From Emiliania huxleyi CCMP1516 (Eukaryota > Haptophyta > Isochrysidales > Noelaerhabdaceae), in the NCBI RefSeq assembly GCF_000372725.1, contig NW_005194814.1, positions 412,624-460,595 of the forward strand: a stretch of DNA of 47,972 nucleotides, written 5' to 3'. The notes under the pieces are model-generated. The model did no database searches. It saw only the letters and a list, made by a program, of their open reading frames with translations, and was not told where the DNA came from. Positions 19,166 to 27,442 of this stretch are shown here, one piece after another. The stretch's first letter is position 1. Every line of letters begins with the position of its first letter. The position numbers were made by a program, and so were the translations under genes.

Positions 19166-19672
19166 GCGCGGAGGAGGCGGCGAGGCTCCGCTCCGCTGTC
19201 GTCGAGACGAAGCTCTCAGTGTCGGACTGCGAGGACAAGCTCGCGCTCGCGCTGCGGCGGCTCGAGGTTGTCTCCACGCCGCCGCCGCCGCCGCTCTCCG
19301 CGGGAGAGCTCGAGGGGCGGTGCGCGCCGCTCGTGTCCCGCGCGCAGGTGGGACGTCCGAGAGGCGAGAGAGAGGGCGTGGAGACGAGGGTGCGGAGGCG
19401 TTTACCTGGCCTGGCCCTGTGCGCAGGAGCTGCTCTCGTCGGCCATCGTGCCGTACGTCGACGGCTTGCGCCACAACCTCTCGCTCGCGCGCGCCCGCTG
19501 CGAGCCCGCGGCGGCCGCACCCGCCGCGGCCGCATCCGCCGAAGCGCCCGCGGCGAGTGGCAAACTCCTCGAAAGCCTCCGAGCTGCAGCCGCCGTTGCG
19601 GGAGCGCCAGAGGTGAGGACAGAGCAGGCCTCGCGGGGAGTAATGTCGGATGAGCAGGGTGTTATCAAGTGA
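18382..19672 (+). CDS. single-pass membrane coiled-coil protein, unknown family
   Basis: The ATG at 18382 opens a short first exon (to 18483) encoding a hydrophobic segment (SGMVVVLSLVLLYV), probably a signal anchor. An intron at 18484-18553 (GT-AG) leads to a heptad-rich exon (TTSLEREVERLESEARH, NEARRLRQRHDLEQR). A further exon 18958-19347 (ALPDWARLCRAIRAL, a poly-Gly run, then another Glu/Leu helix) is joined through the 19348-19426 intron (GT-AG) to the last exon 19427-19672, stop TGA. The junction between about 18840 and 18958 is not settled; GC donors in phase are available. The topology suggests a type II membrane protein with a long coiled-coil stalk. Golgi-type tethers look like this, but no specific family is recognised. 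Confidence 0.6.
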
Positions 19673-19745
19673 GACCAAGTCGCGGTAAGATTCAGGAGGT
19701 CCCAGCGGACGCTTTTCCTCGAGAGGAACCTGTATTGTTTTCCAA

Positions 19746-19783
19746 AATTCTTTTCCTCAGAGGCTTAGCTCAAGAATTCTTTT
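19746..19783 (+). promoter_or_regulatory. duplicated AATTCTTTTCCTCAG element before the SNF2 gene
   Basis: AATTCTTTTCCTCAG occurs at 19746-19760 and again at 19775-19789, 37 nt before the ATG at 19821. It matches the motif seen before MED21, XPC and the minus-strand gene at 26886. The whole intergenic distance from the preceding stop is only 148 bp, so the promoter must be here or inside the upstream gene. Confidence 0.4.
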
Positions 19784-19820
19784 CCTCAGCTCGCGCGCGC
19801 ATCTACTGGCCATCGCACTA

Positions 19821-22800
19821 ATGGCGGCGCGAATTCACGACTGGTGTGCCGTGTGCCGCGGCGACGCCGAGTCGCACGACGACCTGATCAAGTGCCGAGG
19901 CTGCAAGGCCAAGTACCACCTTAACTGCGCGGGCCTTCGGGCGTGGCCCGAGAATCTCAAGGAGTGGCGTTGCACCGGCTGCGAGGGCTCGCACAGTCGG
20001 TCGTCCTCGCACCAATCACGCATCACCGCTGTGCGCGCTGTCCACCGTTCGCTCCGCTCGCGTGCTGCGGGCTTCTTCGAGAAGTCTCGCACCGCGATCG
20101 CTCCCTTTGTGACGCCGGACGCTCTCGCCAAGCTCACGGCGGGCGGCGAGGCGGTGCTCGCCGCGCAGTCCAAGCCGATCGTGCTCGGCCCGCGCGAGCC
20201 CTTCATCCAGGCGACGCTCCGGCCCTACCAGGTCGACGGCGTCAACTGGCTGCTGCGCCAGTACTCGCTCGGCACGGGCGGCATCCTCGGCGACGAGATG
20301 GGGCTCGGCAAGACGATCCAGACGCTCGCCTTCCTCTCCGCGCTCAAGGCGGCGAAGCTGCCGGGCCCTCACCTCGTCATCACGCCGCTCGCCGTGCTGC
20401 AGAACTGGGCCAACGAGCTCAAGCGCTTCACGCCGCAGCTCTCCTTTGTCAAGGTGCACGGCTCCGCGAGCGAGCGGGAGCGGCTACTGTCGTCGCCGGC
20501 GGTGCTGCAGGCCGAGTACGACGTCTACCTGACGACGTACGACACGCTGCGCGCCGAGGAGGCCTTCTTCTCCGAGGCCTTCCTCTTCCACACCGTCACC
20601 ATCGACGAGGGCCACCGCCTCAAGAACGAGGCATCCTCGCTCTGCGCCAGCCTCGCGCGGCTGCCCATCCCGTTCCGCCTCCTCCTCACCGGCACGCCCC
20701 TCCAAAACAACCTGCACGAGCTCTGGGCGCTCCTCGCATACGTCATCCCAAACACCCTCTCCTCCTCCGCGTTCGACGCCGCCGCCTCCGTCGGGCTCGA
20801 CGACGGCAACCGCGACCGCTCCGCCGACACTTCCTGGACATGTCCGTGACAAGTCCATGACGTGTCCCACACAGGCAACCTCGACCGCTCCGCCGTCGCG
20901 CAGGCCCGCGCGCTCCTCGAGAGCATGATGGTGCGCCGCGCCGCGTCGGAGGCGGGGGGGGGGGGGGGGAGGGGCGGCAGAGAGAGAGACGCGTCCCGCG
21001 CGCCGTCCCTGCAGGTCCGGCGAGTCAAGTCCGAGGTCGAGACGTCGCTGCTCCCAAAGGTCGAGTTCGTGCTCAAGCCGCCGCTCACGCCGCTGCAGCG
21101 CTCGTGGTACCGCCAGCTACTCGGGTCGGTGACCCGCGGCGGCGGCGGCGGCAGCAGCAGTGCTGCTGACGGCGACGGCTTGCTCTCGCTCGCGCAGCTG
21201 CAGTCTCGGCTGATGCAGCTGCAGAAGGTCGTGAACCACCCCAAGGCCATCGCGCTCACCCTCGACCGCGACCGCGCCGCCGCCGCCGCCAAGCACGCCG
21301 CCGCTGCGGGCTCGTCCTTCATCAAGCTCCCGCCGACAGACAACTCGCACCTGTCGGCGGCGGCGCGGCAGGACGAGGCCGCGCTGCGAGGGCTGACTGG
21401 AGAGAGCCTCGTGGCCTCGTCCGGCAGAACTCTCCGCCCGTGGGCCTCCGACACGGTGGGGCACGTCCCAAGACGCCCGCGGCTCCGTCCCGTCATAGGC
21501 AAGCTCGCCATGCTCGACCGACTCCTCCGCCGGTGCAAGGCGGCGGGCAGCCGCGCGCTCATCTTCTCGCAGTACACGCTGTCGCTCGACGTCCTCGAGG
21601 AGTACGCGCGCTACCGGTGGGGCGACCTTGGCGCGGACCGCGACTGCACACCGGCGTCCGAACCGTGGCGCGTCCGTGACGCGTCCGCGACATGTCCCGC
21701 GTAGGCTCGGCCTACTTCCGGCTCGACGGCACCACCAACCGCATCGCGCGAGAGATGGACATGCGCTCCTTCAACGAGGACGGCTCGAGCGCCTTTCTGT
21801 ACCTCATCTCGACGCGCGCCGGCGGGCAGGGGATCAACCTCGCCACCGCCGACGTGGTGGTTCTGTACGACACGTGCGAGACCTCGCCCCTCCTCGCGCA
21901 GCCACACGGCGGCTCCTCCGAACCTCCTCCGCGCTCTGGCAGGTGCTACAACCCGCAGGTGGACCTGCAGGCGCAGGACCGCGCGCACCGCATCGGCCAG
22001 ACGAAGCAAGTCAAGATCTACCGGCTCATCTCCCCGTCGAGCTTCGAGGAGCGCGTGCTGCGCCGCGCGCGCCAGAAGCTGCTACTCGACGCGCTCGTCA
22101 TCAAGAAGGAGGGCGAGGGCGGCGCCGGCGTGGCGCTCCTCGACGAGGGCGACGACTCGAGCGACTTGGGCAAGCTGTCGATGGCGGAGCTGTACAAGAT
22201 GCTCTCGCACGGCGCCGAGGCGCCCTCTGCCACCCTCTCTCCCTCCTCGCCGCCCTCTCCTCCCCACTGCCTGCCTGCACTCAAGACAGCCGCCCTCACC
22301 GCCGCCCTCGCCGCCGCCCTCGCCGCCGCCCTCACCGCCGCCCTCACCGCCGCCCTCACCCCTTCCTCCCTCTCCGCGCAGGCCGTCTTTGACCCCACGG
22401 CGGAGGAGGCGCCTCCGCTCACCGCCGAGGAGTACGACGCGCTGCTCGACGCCGCCAAGCCCGCCAACGTCAAGGACGAGGTGGACAATGTCGACGAGGC
22501 CGGGGAGGAGGGGGCGGCATCGAGCGACGCGCCGCGGTGCCAAGACACCAAGGACACGGCAGAGGCGGCGGCGGCCGAGGCGGCGGCTGCCGAGGCGGCG
22601 GCTGAGGGGGCGAGGATTGCGGCGGAGCAGGCGGCGGCTGCCGAGGCGGCGGCTGCCGAGGCGGAGCGGCTGCGCCTCGAGGCGTCGGCGGCAAAGGTTT
22701 TGGCAGCGGAGTCAGAGGCCGTGGCGTCCGAGTGGCAGCCTGCAGCGGCGTCCCGCGACCACTCGGAGCTCGTGACCGAAATCAAGCAGCTGATGGTCGC

Positions 22801-23894
22801 GCGCGGGGTGGGCCAGGCGCAGCTCTACCGCCTGCTCGACATCAAGAAGGAGTCCTTCTCCGCGTGGCTGACGTGGCGAGAGCGGCCGTCTCTCCCCAAG
22901 GCCACCGTTGCGGGCATCGACGCAAAGGTCGCAGTCTACCTCGCCGATCCGGCAAACGCGCAGGCGCAGGCAGCCGCGGCCGTCAAGGCGCGCGCAGAAC
23001 TGGCTTCCGCCAAGGCTGCGGCGTCGGCGACCGAGACGGTGGAGGCGCCCCGCGAGGGGCGGAAGCGCAAGGCAGCCGCGCCCGACCGCTTCTCGCCACC
23101 CGCGAAGCTGCACCAGCCAGGCAAGGCGCGCGTCGCGCTGCAGCACGACGACTTTTGCTTCGCTTGCGGCGACGGCGGCGAGCTCCTCGAGTGCACCGTC
23201 TGCCCACGCATGTACCACCTCGCGTGCGTGGGCCTGAGCGCGGTCCCGAAGGGGACGTGGCACTGCCCGTGGCACTCGTGCTGGGAGTGCGACCGCAAGT
23301 CGTCGCAAGTCGGAGGCCAGCTGTTCCACTGGTGCGGCGTCCCCAGCGCGCCATCCCCCACCCCTCCCCCTCTCGTTCTCACCCCTTCCCTCACCCGCCC
23401 CCTCCCGCTCCCAGCATGACCTGCCCACTCACGTACTGCTTCGACTGTTCGCCCGACGCCTACACCGCCGGGAACGCGGTGCCAAGACACCAGGGACACG
23501 GCAGAGGCGGCGGCGGCCGAGGCGGCGGCTGCCGAGGCGCCGGCTGAGGGGGCGAGGATTGCGGCGGAGCAGGCGGCGGCTGCCGAGGCGGCGGCTGCCG
23601 AGGCGGAGCGGCTGCGCCTGGAGGCGTCGGCGGCAAAGGTTTTGGCAGCGGAGTCAGAGGCCGTGGCGTCCGAGTGGCAGCATGCAGCGGCGTCCCGCGA
23701 CCACTCGGAGCTCGTGACCGAAATCAAGCAGCTGATGGTCGCGCGCGGGGTGGGCCAGGCGCAGCTCTACCGCCTGCTCGACATCAAGAAGGAGTCCTTC
23801 TCCGCGTGGCTGACGTGGCGAGAGCGGCCGTCTCTCCCCAAGGCCACCGTTGCGGGCATCGACGCAAAGGTCGCAGTCTACCTCGCCGATCCGG
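19821..23894 (+). CDS. SNF2-family chromatin remodeller with N-terminal and C-terminal PHD fingers (runs into assembly gap)
   Basis: ATP-dependent nucleosome remodeller, ISWI/CHD-like by motifs. Exons: 19821-20805, 20875-20930, 21015-21423, 21499-21621, 21705-21873, 21943-22219, 22382-23331, 23415 onward; phases agree throughout. In order: PHD finger (CAVC, CRGC, YHLNC, WRCTGC); motif I GDEMGLGKTIQ; motif II DEGH; motif III LTGTPLQNN; MVRRVKSEVE; helicase-C with SGKLAMLDRLL, LIFSQYT and QAQDRAHRIGQ; an Ala/Glu coiled region; a lambda-repressor-like HTH (QAQLYRLLDIKKESFSAWL); and an extended PHD (CFACGDGGELLEC, CPRMYHLACVG, then FHC+MTCPLTYCFDC across an intron). The true frame ends in doubt near 23475, where a 420-bp copy of earlier coding sequence begins out of frame and then meets the gap. 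Confidence 0.9.
22533..22952 (+). repeat. 420-bp duplication, copy 1 (inside SNF2 exon 7)
   Basis: In-frame coding sequence for the Ala/Glu-rich coil and HTH. It is reproduced without indels at 23475-23894 with only about five substitutions. Both copies start at CGCGGTGCCAAGACACCA and end at GATCCGG. Confidence 0.9.
23475..23894 (+). repeat. 420-bp duplication, copy 2, abutting the gap
   Basis: Nearly identical to 22533-22952, but read in another frame relative to the upstream exon, giving an early stop. It ends exactly at the N run. An assembly or haplotype artefact is more likely than a biological duplication. Confidence 0.9.
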
Positions 23895-23994
23895 NNNNNN
23901 NNNNNNNNNNNNNNNNNNNNNNNNNNNNNNNNNNNNNNNNNNNNNNNNNNNNNNNNNNNNNNNNNNNNNNNNNNNNNNNNNNNNNNNNNNNNNN
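23895..23994. other. assembly gap, 100 N
   Basis: Exactly 100 unknown bases, a conventional placeholder for a gap of unknown size. The right flank is a C homopolymer-rich stretch (24000-24042), a likely cause of the break. Confidence 0.99.
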
Positions 23995-24046
23995 ACCCCC
24001 GCCGCCCCCCCCCCCCCCCCCCCCCCTTCCCCCCCCCCCCCTCCAG

Positions 24047-25490
24047 CACCGACTGCAAGGAGGAGAAGCGCAAGCCGCCGGCGCCACCGCCGGCCCGCAA
24101 GGTCCTGAACGCTGGCGGCGGCGGCGGAGGCGGGGGCGGCGGCGGAAGCGGAGGCGGCGGCGGAGGCGGAGACGGCGGCGGAGGCGGAGACGGCGGCGGA
24201 GGCGATGGGGGCGCCGCACCCGCCGCTGCGAGTGGCGCGGCTGGAGGAGCGGAGGGCGGGGAGCAGGCCACTGCGAGTGGAACGGCCGGAGGAGCGGCGG
24301 AGGGCGGGGAGGACGCCCCTGCGAGTGGAAAGGCTGGGGCGGAGGCGGAGGGCGGGGAGGAGGGCGAGGCGGCGGCTGGGCTGGTGACGGAGTCCGAGGG
24401 CTACCGGCTGCACCTGTCCTCAAGAGGCGGGGGGCCGAGGAAGCTCAAGACTGACGGCAAGAGCTCCACGGGCTACCTGGGTGTCTCCCGCCGCGAGGAC
24501 TGCGGCAGACTCAAGTTTGTCGCGCAGGTGAGCCTGCACGACGGGCATCGCATGCGGCTGACGTACCTCGGCGTCTTCCCCACCGCGGTGATGGCGGCGG
24601 TGGCGGTCGCCAAGGCGAAGCTGCGGTCGTCCTCCGCCGCGCCCGCCGCGCCCGCCGTGCCGGCCGCTGGCGGCGGCGTGCCAGACCCCACCTGCGGTCC
24701 CGGAGGCGGCAGCTTTGGCGGCGGCATCAACATGCTCGGCGAGCTCGGTGATCTCCTCGGCGTCGGCGAGCTCGGCGGCCCGCCCGCCGCGCCTCCCGCC
24801 GCGCCCGCTGCGCCTCCCGCTGCGTGGACGAGCGACGCGGCCTTCCCGGAGCTGGGCGAAGGCTGGCGGCTGCTCTCGAGGCGGCGCGAGGTGCTTGTCG
24901 AAGGCAAGACGACCACGCGCGTCATCAAGTGCTACATCGACCCGCGCGGCAAGCGCTACTCGTCGCTCAAGCAAGCCAAAGCGGCAGCCGGCGTCGAGCC
25001 CGATCGCTTTGGTTTGCTCGATTCCTTCGCCGCCATTGCCGCCGCCGCCGCTGCATCCGCCGCCGCCGACGCCGCCGGCGGCGGCGCTGCATCCGCCGAT
25101 GCCGCCGCCGCCGCTGCCGCAGCGTCGTCGCCCCACGAGCCGATGGACCTCGAGTCGTCCTCGGCACCCTCCGGCCGCGCCAGCAGCGCGGAGGTCGCCA
25201 TCGACGAGGCCGATCGGATGGACGACGGCGCTTCGACAGCCACGTCCGACAGCGCCCCGTCCGATACGGGCCCCCTCTTCGCCGCCGACGGGGCTTGCGC
25301 CTCGGAGGCGTCGCGCTCTCGCGCCATCGAACCGCCGGTTAACCGCCGAGCGACGCTCGTGGTGGGACAGAAGCAGCGCCCGCCGCTCACGCTCTCGGAG
25401 CCGCAGTCCGCGCCTTGGCCACCGGGCGAGGAGCTGGAGATGCTCGAGCGGCTCGCACAGCTCGAGAATCGCAGGGGTTGCCTGCTTTGA
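24047..25490 (+). CDS. AP2-like and MBD-like domain protein, 5' end in gap (probably the SNF2 gene's C-terminus)
   Basis: The frame begins after a C-rich intron end (CTCCAG at 24041-24046) and runs to a TGA at 25488-25490. After a long Gly-rich tract it encodes an AP2/ERF-like fold (STGYLGVSRREDCGRLKF, then LTYLGVFPTAVMAAVAVAKA) and, around 24830-24990, an MBD-like segment (GWRLLSRRREVLVEG, CYIDPRGKRYSSLKQA). Then come Ala and Ser/Asp-rich tracts and a short C-terminal helix (EELEMLERLAQLENR). Both domains bind DNA in other families, MBDs often methylated CpG. Same strand, no intervening stop-start and a chromatin theme suggest it continues the SNF2 protein, but the gap prevents proof; it may be a separate gene. 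Domain calls are moderate. Confidence 0.65.
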
Positions 25491-25777
25491 GGCGCTCGCT
25501 GGCAGCCCGCGGCGGAGCGAGGGGTGCGAGGGTGCGGATGGGGTCTGACGTACACAGAACACAGCAAGAGCTGAGCGAGAGGGAACACGCATCGCGTGTC
25601 AACTGTCACATGCTATCGCGGCGTGGGTCCCAGAGGGGACGCAGCGCTCGCAGGAGGTGTACTGTCGGTCCATTTGGAAAAGTTCCGTTGCCGTAAGTCT
25701 TTGTCTGGTGTACTGTATCGCTTCACATAGAGCAGAGAGGCAGCGGTGGCACCCGCGCCGCCGCCCTGGGGCGCCTG
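25491..25777. other. intergenic, convergent gene ends
   Basis: 287 bp between the stop of the AP2/MBD-like frame and the stop of the minus-strand gene. No terminator-like or RNA structure stands out. Confidence 0.5.
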
Positions 25778-26886
25778 TCACTCTGTGATGGTGAGGCTGT
25801 CGGTCAGCCACGTGCCGCTGTGCAGCGAGAGCTGCCAGGTCACCACCGTCCACGACTCGTCGCCGCTCCGCCGGACGAGCGCGTCCTGCAGCACGACCGA
25901 CCCGTCTGGGTCGACGGCCTCGGGCTGCTCGCGCTCGACCTGCAGCTCGTCCCACTCGGTCATGATCGCGTACCACGGCTCGCGCAAGTACGCCTCGAAG
26001 CCCTGCGGCGAGAGGCGCGACGCCGCGTTTGACGGCGAGCAGTACCGGATCGCAACCTCGCACCCGTGCAGCGGGTGGGGCTCGTCCGGCGTGCGCAGCG
26101 CGCGCATCACCTTCTCGACCACGTCCGCGGGCGAGAGCCGCTGCTCCGCCTACTCACACGCCCGACGCCGTGAAGAGGCGCCGTCCGCTGCTTGCCGTGT
26201 GATCAGGCGCGCGGCTCTGCCATCTGCCGCTTCCGCCAGCGGCTGATCGCGGCGGCAGCCTCGGCGGGCAGCGCGAGGGCGGCCGCCTCGAGGTCGTCGC
26301 TCTGCGTCGAGTCGGGCTCCTGCACGAAGACCGTCGCCACACGCCACTCCTCGTGCCCTCCCTCGGCAAGGACCCGGGCGAGGATCCACCGGATGCTGAC
26401 CCACGCTGCTGTCGGAGAGGAGCGCACCCCCGCCTGCTGGTAGGCCTCGGCGCCGTTGCCGAGGAGGACGAGGTCGCCGTCCCACCGCATCTCGCTCCAC
26501 TCGACCAGCGGCCGGTACCACTCCTGCGAGAGGTAGTCTGCAAACTGCTCGAGGCTGCGCTGCGACGCCGGGCTGTCGGGCGACAGGAAGCGCATGGCGA
26601 CCTCGGAGCCGAAGCGCGCGTACGGCGTGTCCTGATTCCGTCTATGCAGCGCGCACATGACCGTCTCGATCACCTCGCGTGGCTGCAGCGCCGGCGACGG
26701 CTGCGCTGTTGCGAGGGCGGCCGACTGCGTGTCGGTCGGGCCGCCGCCGCCGCCGGCGGCGGCCGCCAATGTCGCGGCAGCGGTGGCGTGGCGAGGGGAC
26801 ACGGCCGGCAGTATCGATGGCTGGGACAGCCGTAGCGAGCGCAGCGCTACGAGAGGCGCGGCCAAAAGCAGGAGCGAGCCAAGCAT
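25778..26886 (-). CDS. tandem DUF4864/NTF2-like protein with signal-plus-transit-like leader
   Basis: Join complement(25778..26149, 26209..26886), 349 aa. The intron (26150-26208, 59 nt) is GC-AG. The ATG at 26886 starts a hydrophobic segment (MLGSLLLLAAPLVALRS) followed by a Ser/Ala/Arg-rich stretch, the layout of a bipartite presequence used for complex plastids. Two copies of one domain follow. The first is PREVIETVMCALHRRNQDTP...FGSEVAMRFLSPDSPAS. The second is PADVVEKVMRALRTPDEPHP...GCEVAIRYCSPSNAAS. The pattern of a helix, an acidic/Pro turn, RFxSPxNxA and a WxxF/YxxEW strand resembles the DUF4864/NTF2-like fold seen in plastid and cyanobacterial proteins. No catalytic residues can be assigned. 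Plastid location and family are inferences of moderate strength. Confidence 0.65.
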
Positions 26887-26894
26887 TGCTCGCA

Positions 26895-26903
26895 AAAAGA
26901 ATT
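26895..26903 (-). promoter_or_regulatory. AATTCTTTT motif 8 nt before the DUF4864-like start
   Basis: On the minus strand AAAATTCTTTTTGCGAGCA runs directly into the ATG at 26886. The same motif precedes MED21, XPC and SNF2. Confidence 0.3.
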
Positions 26904-26917
26904 TTGGGCGCTCACGT

Positions 26918-27442
26918 CCAATTCCCAAGATATAAGGCGAAAGGGTCTAGATTTGGGGCGCTCGCCGAAGAGGAGTACGACAAAATAGCGCCCGTGATTG
27001 CCTGCACGCTACCCGCACTCACGGACTCCATACCCGAAAGAAAGAGAAGGGAGCTCGCGGGAGAGGTGACGAGTGAACTACAGGTAGTGGGGAAGGCAGC
27101 CTCGATTGCCATACAGACATGGGTGCGAAACAACGACAAGACCAAGGCACGGGCAGAGGAACGAGAGAAGAATATAGGGTGGATAAAGCGCCTGTTCACG
27201 GGATGGAGGGTGAGCCACACCGAACCCCGTACCGAGCGAAGAGCCGAGCGGAAGGAGGACGGGGAAGATGACTCAGAGGAGGACGAACCAGTGGAAATTC
27301 AGTTGTCAAAAAGAATTTTCACCTTCAGCGTGACGAATTTGCAACGTACAATTCCCAAGATACGTACTGAGGATGCGGGATTTCATGCGCGGCACGGACA
27401 AAACCCAGACTGGTCTCAGGCAGCAGGTTGCAGCCCGAGGTA
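26918..27442 (+). other. AT-richer open frame between two copies of an AAAAAGAATTTT / AATTCCCAAGATA pair
   Basis: A frame of about 170 codons (EEEYDKIAPVIACTLPALTD, ERKRRELAGEVTSELQVV, WVRNNDKTKARAEEREKN, EDDSEEDEPVEIQ) whose base composition and codon use (AGA/AGG, ATA) differ sharply from neighbouring GC-rich genes. It is bracketed by CAAAAAGAATTTT + AATTCCCAAGATA at 26893-26934 and again at 27308-27362. No ATG in good context is visible and no family is recognised. It could be an exon of foreign origin, part of a mobile element, or chance. The end overlaps the neighbouring minus-strand stop. Confidence 0.3.

Noticed and set aside
20862..21704. Separate gene starting at the ATG at 20862
   Set aside because: The ATG is inside the first SNF2 intron; phase and helicase motifs show the frame is exon 2 onward of the same gene.
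22270..22372. Array of 12-bp units (CCGCCCTC[GA]CCG) that could suggest CRISPR-like repeats
   Set aside because: Units are contiguous without unique spacers and lie inside an intron of a eukaryotic gene; simple tandem repeat.
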